A stretch of DNA of 64,000 nt from Anaerolineae bacterium (GTDB lineage Bacteria; Chloroflexota; Anaerolineae; Aggregatilineales; UBA3940), in contig JAFGOY010000005.1 in NCBI GenBank assembly GCA_016926255.1, positions 62,001 to 126,000 of the forward strand. Direction: 5' to 3'. The notes beneath the pieces were generated by a model. The model ran no database searches. It worked only from the letters and a program-made list of their open reading frames with translations, and had not been told where the DNA came from. Both the position numbers and the translations under genes were made by a program. The stretch's first letter is position 1; the number at the start of each line of letters is the position of its first letter. Shown piece by piece: positions 42,889 through 52,136 of the stretch.

Positions 42889-45800
42889 ATGAGCACTATT
42901 AGGAACACCCGTCAGAATATCAGGCGAACTGGCACCATGAGGCGGCGCCTGATCATATCCGCCGCTGCATTGATTGGCATCCCTCTGATTATTCTGACTA
43001 TCGCCTCGTTAATCAGTCTGTCACGTCAGGTCGACCAACAGATCTTCGATGAACTGTCTGCACTGGCCGACGTCCAGGCAAACGATCTCGACCTCTGGGT
43101 TGAGGAAACATCGGAAGCCATTATTGCCACCGCCAGAAGTGACAGCGATATCCACGATGGTATGATCTGGTTCCTGACCAGCGGCGCGGGGATACACCGT
43201 TTCGCCTCCGCCGAAGAGGTCAGTGCCATTATAGCCGAAGGGGTGCAGCAGACTATCGAGCAGCCCTTTGACGATCTCATGTTGATGGACAACGAGGGGA
43301 ATGTCCTCTGGAGCATCGAACCCTTGCTGACCGGCGAGAATTTCAGTGCCGAACCGTGGTTCTCCGATGCCAGTGATGCCCTGCTGTCCTCAGAGATTTC
43401 CATCACCGCCCCGGGCAGCATAGAGCCGAGCCTGTACTTCTCCACTGTGGTTCCGGATCAGCTCGGCGTACCGATTGGCTACTTTGTCGGTCGGTTCAGC
43501 AGACAAACCTTTGAAGAGATCGCTGCCCAAACCGGTTTCTGGGCCGATACAGCCGATTACTATTTTATAAATGATGGGCAGCAGTATCTCTTATCACCGC
43601 GTTTCGCGCCGGAAGAAACTACTGCCCAGGACGAGATCGCTCCACTTGCCGCAGCGCAAAATGATGGCACCGCCATCTGGACAGATTACCGGGGTGAAAA
43701 GGTGATCGGCATCTATCGCTGGCTGCCCAACCTGGACATGTCCCTGGTGCTGAAACAGGATTACGCAGAGGCTACCGCATCCAGCCGGGCAACAAGATTG
43801 CAAGTGATTGGTGCCAGTACCCTGCTGGTGCTGGTGGCGGTGGGACTCGCTTCACTGGCTACTCGCAGCTTCGCCTCGAACCTCACCCAAACCGGCGAGA
43901 CGGCCACATTGATCGCTCAGGGCGAGCGTGGAATGCGTCTGCCCGAAACCCCCTTGGAGGAAGTCAATCGCCTTTACCGTGCCTTTAACAGTATTCTCGA
44001 ACAACTAGACACCCTTTACGCTTCCCAGGAGGAGATGGTTAAAATCCGTACCCGTGACCTCGAGATGACCGCGCAAATGGGCCACGTTATCGCTTCCCAA
44101 ACCGAGATCGACAGGCTTCTCGAGACGACCATCCAGCTTGTTCTGGATCAGCTTGGGTATTACCATGTCCAGGTCTTCCTCATCGACGACCTGAAACAAA
44201 ACGCCGTGCTGCGCGCCAGCACCGGCGAGGCAGGCCAGGAAATGCTTGCCCGCAAACACAAACTGGGAGTAGGTTCGAACTCCGTCGTCGGCCAGGCGGC
44301 CTTGCGCGGTGAGCCAGTACTGGCTTCCGACACCCGTCACGCCGAATTCTGGGCGCCAAACCCCCTGCTCCCCAACACGCGCGCCGAGTTGGGGATACCG
44401 CTCCGCATCGGTGACCAGATCATCGGAGTGCTCGACATTCAGGCCGTCCAGCCGGAAGTGTTCGACGAGGCCACTATCTCGATCCTCCAGACCCTCGCCG
44501 ACCAGTTATCGGTAGCCATCCGCAACGCCGAACTTTTCGAAGAGCGTGAAGGGCTGCTTTCGGCCTCCCTGGAACTCACCCAGATGCTCACGCGTGACAG
44601 CTGGGAAGACTACACAGCACAGAAAAAAGATGGGGTTGGCTACAAATATGACCTGACCCGCACCCAGCCAATTTCTGATGCAGAAGCCGCGCTGGGTGAA
44701 GGGGCAATCCTGCTTCCCATCGAGCTGCGAGGCACCGTCATCGGCGAGCTTGCCGCCCAACTTGAAGAAGATCGCGCACTCTCGGCGGAGGAACAGCAGT
44801 TGGTTACCGATGTGCTGGGGCGTGCGGCGATGGCAATCGACAACGCCCGGCTGGTCGAGCAGACTCAACGTTCGCTGGTCGAAACCAACCGTCTCTACCG
44901 CGCCACACAGGACATCGCGGCGGCCAACTCGGTCGATGAGTTATCCGACATCCTGATCGGGCTGGCTGCCATCGATACCGTCGACCGGGCCTTCCTGTTC
45001 CTGCTCGAACGTCCCAACCAGGCACCCGGCGAGCGCTGGGGCGCGCTGACCGGGAAGTGGATGCGTGACGAAGCCGACCCGCTCGAAGATATCCCGGAAC
45101 GCCTCCAGACCGGCCAGTTCCCCCTGCTGCCGCATATCGAACAGATACAGCAGGCCAGCTTTGTGATCAACGACGTAACCGGTGATCCTTCGGCGCAGTC
45201 CTTGAATTCACAGCTTCAACCGTTTGGCATCCTGTCTTACGCCGTCTTCCCGATCATTGCCCCGGTCGCCGGTCGTAACGTGTTGGGCTGGCTGGTGATG
45301 CATGGCACCCGGCGGGCCGAGGCATTCACCGAAGACACGATCCGCTTCTTCGAAACCATCTCCGGGCAGGCCGCCACCGCACTCGATGGTCTGCGCCTCT
45401 TCGAACAGACGCAGAACCGTGCCCGCCGCCTGCAAGCGACCAACGAGATTTCACAGGCAGCCTCGTCAATCCTCAACCCCGAAATCCTCCTCCAGCTTGT
45501 CGTCGAACGGGTTTCCGATGCCTTCAACTATTATCACTCGCAGATTTTCCTGATCGACGAAGACCGCGACTGGGCGTCGCTTCGCGCAAGCACGGGCGAT
45601 GTCGGCAAGCAGTTGCTCGAACAGGGCCACAAAATACGCGTCGGTTCGCGTTCGGTGATCGGACAGGTCACCTCTACCGGCGAAACGGTCATCACCCGCG
45701 ATGCCGAGGATGACCCCGTCCACCGGCGGAACGAGCTTCTGCCCGACACGCGCTCAGAGATGGCGCTGCCGCTCAAAACCGGTGACCGGGTCATCGGGGC

Positions 45801-48465
45801 GCTCGACGTCCAGAGTGTCCTATCCGATGCCTTCGACACCGAGGCTCAGGCGATCCTCCAGTCGCTCGCCGACCAGATCGCCGTCACCCTTGAAAACGCG
45901 CAGTTGTTCCAGGAGATTCAGGACCGCGTCGCCGAACTGACCACCGTTAACCTCGTCTCACAGACGGTTTCGCGTGCCCAGACCCTCGACGAAGTTTACG
46001 ACGTTGCCGCCGACCAGTTAATGAGGCAGTTCGGCGTCGAGTATGCTTTCCTCGGTGTTGTCGACGATGACAATATGCTGAACCTCCCCATCTTCATCCA
46101 GGGAGGCGAGCGCCGCGAGTCCCCGCCGCCGCAGCCTGCTAACAAGGGGTTGAGCGGCTACGTCGTTTCGACCGGTGAAGTCTTGATGATCAACGAGGAC
46201 GCCGAAAAAGAAGCCCGCAAATACGGCGCTCGCGTATTGGGGGCGACAACCAAGAGCATCCTGATCGTGCCGATGATACTCGCCGACGAGGTCGTCGGGG
46301 TGTTGAGCATCCAGGATGCGGAAAACGAGAATGCCTTCGACGAGGCGCATGTCCGCCAGCTTACGACACTCGCCGCCTATATCTCGGTGAAGATCAGCAA
46401 CGCCGAGCTTCTCGAAGAAGCCCAGCGCCGCGCCAACGAACTGAGCTTCCTCTTCGATATTACCCGCACCGCCGTCGCCACCACCGACCTCGACGAGGCG
46501 CTGACCAACGTCGCCGAAATTCTCGTCCAGGAAGTCGACGGCGCTGAAGCGGCGCTCATCTACCTGGCGAATACCCAGGATGATACCATCGTCTTCGAGG
46601 CCCATGCCGCCGTCGGGTATGGCCGCGACGTTGTCGCCCGCCAGGCGACCGTCAACTGGGGTGAAGGCATTGTCGGCCTGACCGCAGCTCAGGGTCAGCC
46701 CACAGTGATTGCCGACGCCCACCAGGAGCCTTACCGGATCAACGGCACCAACCGCACACGCTCTGCGCTGGTCATTCCCCTCTTCTCCGGTGAAGAGGTC
46801 ATCGGCGTGATGACCGTCGAAAGCACCCACCCGAACACATTCGCCAAAGACAGCCTGCAGCTTCTCAGTGGTGCTTCCAGCACGCTCACCGCTGTCATCC
46901 AGAACGCCCGCCTCCTTGAGCAGATTACACGGGTTAACGAGCAGCTTCGCGAACTCGACAAGCTCAAGAGCCAGTTCCTGGCGAACATGAGCCACGAACT
47001 CCGCACGCCGCTGAACTCGATCATCGGTTTCTCGCGCGTGATGCTCAAAGGCATTGATGGCCCGCTCAACGACCTGCAAACCCAGGACCTGACCACCATC
47101 TACAACAGCGGCCAGCATCTCCTCGTCCTGATCAACAACATACTTGACCTCTCGAAGATTCAGGCCGACAAGATGGAAATCCAGCCGGAATATATCGGCC
47201 TCGACGAGATCGTTGACGGGGTGATCTCCACCGGGCGTGGGTTGGTCAAGGATAGGCCGGTTCAGATTTACAAAGAAGTCGAAGACAATCTACCCCAGGT
47301 CTACGGTGACCCGGTACGTATCCGTCAGGTGCTCCTTAACCTTGTCTCTAACGCGGCCAAGTTCACCAACGAAGGCTCGATCACCGTCAGGGCAGTTCGC
47401 AAGTCGTACGATCCCGGCACCGGCCAGCCGCCCCATGTCCAGGTCAGCGTGATCGACACCGGCATCGGTATTGCCGAAGAAGATATGTACAAGCTCTTCG
47501 AGGCATTCAGCCAGGTCGACGGCTCGACAACCCGGCAGGTTGGTGGCACTGGCCTCGGCCTGACCATCTCCAAAGAGTTCATCGAGATGCACGGCGGCAC
47601 CATCTGGGTTGACAGTGAAGTCGAAGTTGGTTCGACGTTCCACTTCACCATCCCTCTCCATCCGCCGGATATGGCCGTCACCGAAATCGTGATGGCAACC
47701 GAAGATGCGGAAGACCGCCCCGTCGTGCTGGCCATTGACGATGAGCCAGGGGTACTCGACCTTTATGCCCGCTACCTGGAAAAAGAAGGCTACGCCGTCG
47801 TCGGCCTGAACAACGCCAACGATCTGCTCGACTACGTCCGGCAGATGAACCCGGTCGCCATCCTGCTCGATATCAATCTACCCGGCAAGACTGGCTGGGA
47901 CGCCATCGACGACCTGAAGGCAAGCCAGGAAACCCGTGATATCCCGATCGTCGTATGCAGTATTGACGATGACCGCGACCGGGGGATGGGCCTGGGCGTC
48001 GCCGAGTACCTGATAAAGCCGATCATTGAAGACGACCTGATCAAGACACTCAGCCGCCTGATGGGAGAGCATGTCATCAGTTTCTGTTCGGCGCTCATCA
48101 TCGAACCTGATCAGGCACTGGCCGATTCACTGGCCGGTGCCCTGAAAGAAACCTATGACTGTAAAATCCATATCTGCCATATGGGGTTGGATGCCCTGCA
48201 GTACATTCAGGAAGAACCGCCTGAAGTCGTCATCATGGAGCTTGATCTCCCCGATATGGATGGTTTCGGCCTGCTTATGTCGCTGCGATCACAGCCCGAA
48301 CTGAAGTCCGTCCCGGTGATCATTCTCTCCGGGCGCACATTGACCGACGAAATGCTCGAACGGCTGGACCCGGAAAACACCCACTATCTGAGCAAATCCG
48401 GTGAGCAGGAAGTCAACGTGCTGTTTGACAACCTATCGATAGTCATACAGGAATTAGGGAAATAG
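42889..48465 (+). CDS. Giant hybrid histidine kinase (Cache-HAMP-GAFx6-HisKA-HATPase-REC-REC)
   Basis: At 1858 residues this is the only kinase of the array. Order: helix 1 (18-43), Cache-like extracytoplasmic domain (45-300), helix 2 (304-326), HAMP (327-380), about six GAF or GAF-like domains (395-1345; two of them, starting GYYHVQVFLIDD and NYYHSQIFLIDED, match the sensor GAFs), HisKA with His1369 (NMSHELRTPLNSIIGF), HATPase_c (LVSNAAKFT, DTGIGIAEED, GTGLGLTIS) and two receivers. The first receiver has Asp1661 (LLDINLPGKTG); in the second the aligned residue is Glu1784 (IMELDLPDMDG), a likely fixed or inactive state. It follows sensor 6 by 5 bp. A terminator lies just after the stop. Confidence 0.92.
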   Translation: MSTIRNTRQNIRRTGTMRRRLIISAAALIGIPLIILTIASLISLSRQVDQQIFDELSALADVQANDLDLWVEETSEAIIATARSDSDIHDGMIWFLTSGAGIHRFASAEEVSAIIAEGVQQTIEQPFDDLMLMDNEGNVLWSIEPLLTGENFSAEPWFSDASDALLSSEISITAPGSIEPSLYFSTVVPDQLGVPIGYFVGRFSRQTFEEIAAQTGFWADTADYYFINDGQQYLLSPRFAPEETTAQDEIAPLAAAQNDGTAIWTDYRGEKVIGIYRWLPNLDMSLVLKQDYAEATASSRATRLQVIGASTLLVLVAVGLASLATRSFASNLTQTGETATLIAQGERGMRLPETPLEEVNRLYRAFNSILEQLDTLYASQEEMVKIRTRDLEMTAQMGHVIASQTEIDRLLETTIQLVLDQLGYYHVQVFLIDDLKQNAVLRASTGEAGQEMLARKHKLGVGSNSVVGQAALRGEPVLASDTRHAEFWAPNPLLPNTRAELGIPLRIGDQIIGVLDIQAVQPEVFDEATISILQTLADQLSVAIRNAELFEEREGLLSASLELTQMLTRDSWEDYTAQKKDGVGYKYDLTRTQPISDAEAALGEGAILLPIELRGTVIGELAAQLEEDRALSAEEQQLVTDVLGRAAMAIDNARLVEQTQRSLVETNRLYRATQDIAAANSVDELSDILIGLAAIDTVDRAFLFLLERPNQAPGERWGALTGKWMRDEADPLEDIPERLQTGQFPLLPHIEQIQQASFVINDVTGDPSAQSLNSQLQPFGILSYAVFPIIAPVAGRNVLGWLVMHGTRRAEAFTEDTIRFFETISGQAATALDGLRLFEQTQNRARRLQATNEISQAASSILNPEILLQLVVERVSDAFNYYHSQIFLIDEDRDWASLRASTGDVGKQLLEQGHKIRVGSRSVIGQVTSTGETVITRDAEDDPVHRRNELLPDTRSEMALPLKTGDRVIGALDVQSVLSDAFDTEAQAILQSLADQIAVTLENAQLFQEIQDRVAELTTVNLVSQTVSRAQTLDEVYDVAADQLMRQFGVEYAFLGVVDDDNMLNLPIFIQGGERRESPPPQPANKGLSGYVVSTGEVLMINEDAEKEARKYGARVLGATTKSILIVPMILADEVVGVLSIQDAENENAFDEAHVRQLTTLAAYISVKISNAELLEEAQRRANELSFLFDITRTAVATTDLDEALTNVAEILVQEVDGAEAALIYLANTQDDTIVFEAHAAVGYGRDVVARQATVNWGEGIVGLTAAQGQPTVIADAHQEPYRINGTNRTRSALVIPLFSGEEVIGVMTVESTHPNTFAKDSLQLLSGASSTLTAVIQNARLLEQITRVNEQLRELDKLKSQFLANMSHELRTPLNSIIGFSRVMLKGIDGPLNDLQTQDLTTIYNSGQHLLVLINNILDLSKIQADKMEIQPEYIGLDEIVDGVISTGRGLVKDRPVQIYKEVEDNLPQVYGDPVRIRQVLLNLVSNAAKFTNEGSITVRAVRKSYDPGTGQPPHVQVSVIDTGIGIAEEDMYKLFEAFSQVDGSTTRQVGGTGLGLTISKEFIEMHGGTIWVDSEVEVGSTFHFTIPLHPPDMAVTEIVMATEDAEDRPVVLAIDDEPGVLDLYARYLEKEGYAVVGLNNANDLLDYVRQMNPVAILLDINLPGKTGWDAIDDLKASQETRDIPIVVCSIDDDRDRGMGLGVAEYLIKPIIEDDLIKTLSRLMGEHVISFCSALIIEPDQALADSLAGALKETYDCKIHICHMGLDALQYIQEEPPEVVIMELDLPDMDGFGLLMSLRSQPELKSVPVIILSGRTLTDEMLERLDPENTHYLSKSGEQEVNVLFDNLSIVIQELGK

Positions 48466-48475
48466 ACGATCCTGT

Positions 48476-48511
48476 CCGGGGGTGCAGGGCCAACCTTCAC
48501 CCCCGGTTTTT
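48476..48511 (+). terminator. Terminator-like hairpin between the giant kinase and threonine synthase-REC genes
   Basis: CCGGGGGTG pairs perfectly with CACCCCCGG across a 13-nt loop and is followed by TTTTT. It lies 10 bp after the kinase stop and about 40 bp before the next gene, with no clear promoter between. It could partly end the array transcript or act as an attenuator for the enzyme gene. Confidence 0.75.
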
Positions 48512-48552
48512 ATCGCAAACACATTGACTAAGGGATGGAAGAATAAGGGGTT

Positions 48553-50226
48553 ATGACACACATCCAGATCAATATCTACTGTCCGCATTGCAAGTATGCT
48601 GAACCGTTTACCCGGATGCTGGCAAGCTGTCCGAATTGTGGTGAAACCTATCTCGACGCTCAGTATCACCTGGATGGGCCGCTGGGTTGGCCTGAAAACC
48701 TGCGCAGCCGCCCCAATTCGATGTGGCGCTACCGGGAACTGCTCCCCATTCACGATACGGCCAATATAGTCAGTATGGGCGAAGGCATGACCCCCCTCAT
48801 CCATTCCGAAAACCTCTCCGCCATGCTGGGGCTGAAGCATCTCTACCTGAAAGACGAACGCCAGGGGCCGACCGGGTCGTTTAAAGATCGGCAGGCATCG
48901 CTTGCCATATCGACCATGCGCGAGTGGGGCATCAACGAACTGGTCGTCGCCAGCACCGGCAACGTGGCGATTGCCTATTCTGCCTATGCCGCCCGCGCCG
49001 GGATCAAACTCTGGGCGTTCACCATCAGCAGTATCCCCCCGGAAAAAATGCGTGAGATCACGCTTTACGGCACCGAACTGGTCAAAGTGACCGGCACCTA
49101 CGACCAGGCCAAGCAGGTCGCCTCCCGCTTTGCTGCCAGCAAAGGGCTGCCTCTCGACCGGGGAATCAAGGGCATCGCCGCCAAAGAGAGCATGAAAACC
49201 CTCGCATTCGAGATCGCCGAGGAGTTGAGTAACATATACGGCCCCTCCCGGCACGGCTCACCCTGGCGCACCCCCGACTGGTACATCCAGTCCGTCAGCG
49301 GCGGTCTGGGGCCGGTCGGCATCATGAAGGCTTTTCGGGAGATGGAACAGTTCGGCCTGACCGAAGGGCTGCCCAAGCTGGGCAACATCCAGGCCGCAGG
49401 CTGCGATCCGATGGTACGTGCTTTCGCCGCCGGGCAGCCGACCGCCCCGCCTATCCTCGATCCCAAAACGCGCATCGCCACCGTCGCCACCGATGTCCCC
49501 GGCATTGCCTACGAATTGCTTCGTCAGGATGTACTCGACTACGGCGGCGCGTTCATCTCGTCCACAGATGACGAGGCATACCGGGCGCTGAAAACCGTCG
49601 CCCAGCTTGATGGAATCTCGGTCGAACCGGCCACCGCACTGGCCTTCTCCGGCCTGTTCAAGATGGTGCGCGAGAAGATCATCGATCCTGATGAGATCGT
49701 CGTCCTGAACATCAGCGGCCACACTTTCCCGGTCGAAAAGCATATCCTGGGCAATGACCTGACCCGTGACGTCGATCTCACCCCCGCCGCCCACATGGCG
49801 ATCCCGCGTGAGGGTCTGCTCGCCGCCCTGGAGGCTGTCGACCGCCGGATCGGGTGTGTGGTGATCATCGAAGATGATCCCAACGCTTCCCAGCTCATGA
49901 CCCGCATTTTGAAGGCGCACGGCGTCTCCGAAATCTATCGCGCCTATGATGGGCAGGCGGGGCTCGACATGGTGAGGCAGATCGAGCCAGACCTGATCGT
50001 TCTCGACCTGATGATGCCCAACGTCGATGGCTTTGAATTCCTCGATCAACTCAAGAGCGATAAACAGCACAGCCATGTGCCGGTTGTCGTCGTCACCGCC
50101 AAAGACCTGACCACCGACGAGCGCCAGCGGCTCAGCGGGCAGGTTCAAAGCCTGCTTCAGAAAGGCTCATTGATCAATGACGATATGCTTCAGGATTTAA
50201 TCAACGAAAAACTAGGAGATCGCTAA
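48553..50226 (+). CDS. Threonine synthase fused to a C-terminal receiver domain
   Basis: Residues 1-430 are a threonine synthase-like PLP enzyme (fold type II) that would convert O-phosphohomoserine to threonine. It has an N-terminal zinc ribbon (CPHC 10-13, CPNC 26-29), the PLP lysine Lys111 in GPTGSFKDRQA, the ASTGNVAIAYSAYA phosphate loop, and a late catalytic-domain segment VLNISGHTFPVEKH. Residues 431-557 form a response-regulator receiver: acidic pair in IIEDDPNAS, phosphoacceptor Asp485 (IVLDLMMPNVDG), Thr in VVTAKDL and Lys in LLQKGS. All receiver residues are present, so it should be phosphorylatable, probably by the giant kinase encoded upstream. The two are in one frame without a stop. 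AAGGGG is only 2 nt from the ATG. No other threonine or homoserine gene is near. Confidence 0.88.
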   Translation: MTHIQINIYCPHCKYAEPFTRMLASCPNCGETYLDAQYHLDGPLGWPENLRSRPNSMWRYRELLPIHDTANIVSMGEGMTPLIHSENLSAMLGLKHLYLKDERQGPTGSFKDRQASLAISTMREWGINELVVASTGNVAIAYSAYAARAGIKLWAFTISSIPPEKMREITLYGTELVKVTGTYDQAKQVASRFAASKGLPLDRGIKGIAAKESMKTLAFEIAEELSNIYGPSRHGSPWRTPDWYIQSVSGGLGPVGIMKAFREMEQFGLTEGLPKLGNIQAAGCDPMVRAFAAGQPTAPPILDPKTRIATVATDVPGIAYELLRQDVLDYGGAFISSTDDEAYRALKTVAQLDGISVEPATALAFSGLFKMVREKIIDPDEIVVLNISGHTFPVEKHILGNDLTRDVDLTPAAHMAIPREGLLAALEAVDRRIGCVVIIEDDPNASQLMTRILKAHGVSEIYRAYDGQAGLDMVRQIEPDLIVLDLMMPNVDGFEFLDQLKSDKQHSHVPVVVVTAKDLTTDERQRLSGQVQSLLQKGSLINDDMLQDLINEKLGDR

Positions 50227-50262
50227 ACGCAGGATTTTCTACGGTCTGACAAGGAATAATTG

Positions 50263-51384
50263 GTGAAACCCTCCCGAGATCGCCATATAGGATTAGCCGC
50301 CGCACTGCTCACCCCGGTTTTCATGGGCATGACCCCCATCTTCGGGAAACAGGCGATCCATGCGGGCATCGATCCCTACACATTAGCTGCGCTGCGTACC
50401 TGTTTTGCCGCGCTGCTTTTGTGGATTCTGTTTGGATTGTTTGCCCGGAAATACACGTTCATCTTCCCCGCCGGTCTGGTCGGAACGATCATCGTTGGGG
50501 TGGTCAATGGGCTTGGCTCGTTGATGTATTACAACGGCCTCCAGCTTCTGGACAATGCCTCGCTGTCCCAGTTGCTCTATATGACCTATGTTATCTTCGC
50601 CATGTTATTGACGCGCGTCTACGGGCAGCACCTTTCGCTGCTCAGCGTGATCCGTGCCGTGCTTGCTTTTGTCGCCGTTTACCTCCTCACGATTGGATCG
50701 TCCGGCGCAGGAGCGCTCCACTGGCAGGGTGTTGGCCTGATGCTGGGCAGCGCCTTCATGTATGCCCTGCACGTCGTGCTCAGCCAGCGCGTCATGTTCG
50801 AAATGCCTGCCCAGACGATGACCCTCTATACATTGACCTTTATCGGCGTTACCGTGCTTGTCGTTCGGCTGGTGGTTGGAACCTTTACTCCCATCACCTG
50901 GTCGCCGACGGCTCCCGTCGGTTGGTGGTATTTATTCGGTCTGATGGCGGTTACTGCACTCTCCCGTTTGACCCTTTTCGCCGGTGTTCGTAGCCTGGGC
51001 GGATTGCAGGCCATCCTCCTGAACATGGCCGAGATCGGCGTGGCGCTGCTTGCCGCCAATCTCTGGCTCGACGAAAGCCTCACCCTCCTCCAATGGGCAG
51101 GCGTTTTGATCCTGATGTCAAGCGTTTTTCTTTCCCGCTGGGATGTCGACGTCTCCGATCAAGTGTACAAACCACTGCCCCATCCCAGTCACTTCGGCGG
51201 CCTGACGCCGGGTGCAAAACCATCTCCATTTCAAATGCTCCTGGCTTCCATCTCCCACCTGATGCCGCCCCAGTTCAATGGCCGGAAGTCAAACCCACCG
51301 GAGGCGGTACCCGAATTCGATTTCCCGGCGGGATTTCTCTCTGAGGATAACCCCTTGCAGGCAGATAACCAGCCGCACAAATAA
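50263..51384 (+). CDS. EamA/DMT-family transporter
   Basis: About ten membrane helices in two EamA repeats (GMTPIFGKQAIHAG, then SAFMYALHVVLSQRVMFE), the layout of drug/metabolite transporters; the family includes the threonine/homoserine exporter RhtA. About 70 residues after the last helix are Pro-rich and cytoplasmic, which is longer than usual. The GTG at 50263 lies 7 nt after AAGGA and is preferred to a TTG one codon earlier. The gene starts 36 bp after the threonine synthase-receiver fusion on the same strand, so it may export its product or a related amino acid. Substrate is not proven. Confidence 0.83.
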   Translation: MKPSRDRHIGLAAALLTPVFMGMTPIFGKQAIHAGIDPYTLAALRTCFAALLLWILFGLFARKYTFIFPAGLVGTIIVGVVNGLGSLMYYNGLQLLDNASLSQLLYMTYVIFAMLLTRVYGQHLSLLSVIRAVLAFVAVYLLTIGSSGAGALHWQGVGLMLGSAFMYALHVVLSQRVMFEMPAQTMTLYTLTFIGVTVLVVRLVVGTFTPITWSPTAPVGWWYLFGLMAVTALSRLTLFAGVRSLGGLQAILLNMAEIGVALLAANLWLDESLTLLQWAGVLILMSSVFLSRWDVDVSDQVYKPLPHPSHFGGLTPGAKPSPFQMLLASISHLMPPQFNGRKSNPPEAVPEFDFPAGFLSEDNPLQADNQPHK

Positions 51385-51466
51385 TCATCCCATCGGGTAA
51401 TGACAACAACATCATATTCCTGGATAATTAGCCGATTGCATTCTTGTATCGACGGAGAGAGTTATT

Positions 51467-52126
51467 TTGCCTGGAACACCCGATCTCCTGTTTCGTGGAA
51501 TCATCATCGGTTTTTCGATTGCCGCGCCGGTCGGCCCGATCGGTGTGCTGGTCATTCGCCGCACGCTGGCCGATGGTCGGATCAACGGCCTCGTTTCCGG
51601 GTTGGGGGCCGCCACCGCCGACGCGATCTACGGCACCGTCGCCGGGTTCGGCCTGACTGTCATCTCCCATTTTCTGATCGCCCAGAGCGACTGGCTGCGA
51701 TTGTTCGGCGGCGGGTTCCTCGTCTACCTGGGGATCAAAACGTTTCTGGCGCGCCCCGCCGAAATGGAAACGACCGGTGAAGTCGAGGACGATGAGACCC
51801 CGTCCAGGCCCGGCCTGCTTGGAGCTTATGCCTCGACCTTCCTGCTGACGATTACCAACCCGCTGACCATCCTCTCGTTTGCCGGGGTGCTGGCCGGACT
51901 GGGGATCGGTGAAACGGGTGGCGATCCCCAGCTGGCGATGATCCTCGTGCTGGGCGTGTTTACGGGTTCTGCACTGTGGTGGCTCGCCCTGAGCACCGGC
52001 ATTGGCCTGTTCCGCCACCGGGTTAAACCGGTGACCTTGCAGTGGGTCAACCGGATTTCCGGTCTGGTGATCACCGGTGCGGGCCTGTTCGCCCTCTCCG
52101 GTCTGATCCGCTCGCTGCTCTCCTGA
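51467..52126 (+). CDS. LysE/RhtB-family amino-acid exporter
   Basis: The 219-residue protein has the LysE-family start IIGFSIAAPVGPIGVLVIRR, an ATADAIYG motif at the second helix, and LLTITNPLTILSFAGV at the fourth, with about six membrane segments. The family exports basic or neutral amino acids, including threonine and homoserine (RhtB/RhtC). The TTG at 51467 is accepted because GGAGAG lies 7 nt upstream and no ATG gives the full N-terminus. It follows the EamA gene by 82 bp. Two exporters of threonine-related families after a threonine synthase are suggestive. It ends 10 bp from the convergent MBL gene. Confidence 0.88.
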   Translation: MPGTPDLLFRGIIIGFSIAAPVGPIGVLVIRRTLADGRINGLVSGLGAATADAIYGTVAGFGLTVISHFLIAQSDWLRLFGGGFLVYLGIKTFLARPAEMETTGEVEDDETPSRPGLLGAYASTFLLTITNPLTILSFAGVLAGLGIGETGGDPQLAMILVLGVFTGSALWWLALSTGIGLFRHRVKPVTLQWVNRISGLVITGAGLFALSGLIRSLLS

Positions 52127-52136
52127 TCAACCGGCG

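Noticed and set aside
46018..47118. Long open frame (366 codons) on the minus strand inside the giant kinase gene
   Set aside because: It is antisense to conserved GAF and HisKA coding sequence, and its translation has no domain and the composition expected of a shadow frame in GC-rich DNA.
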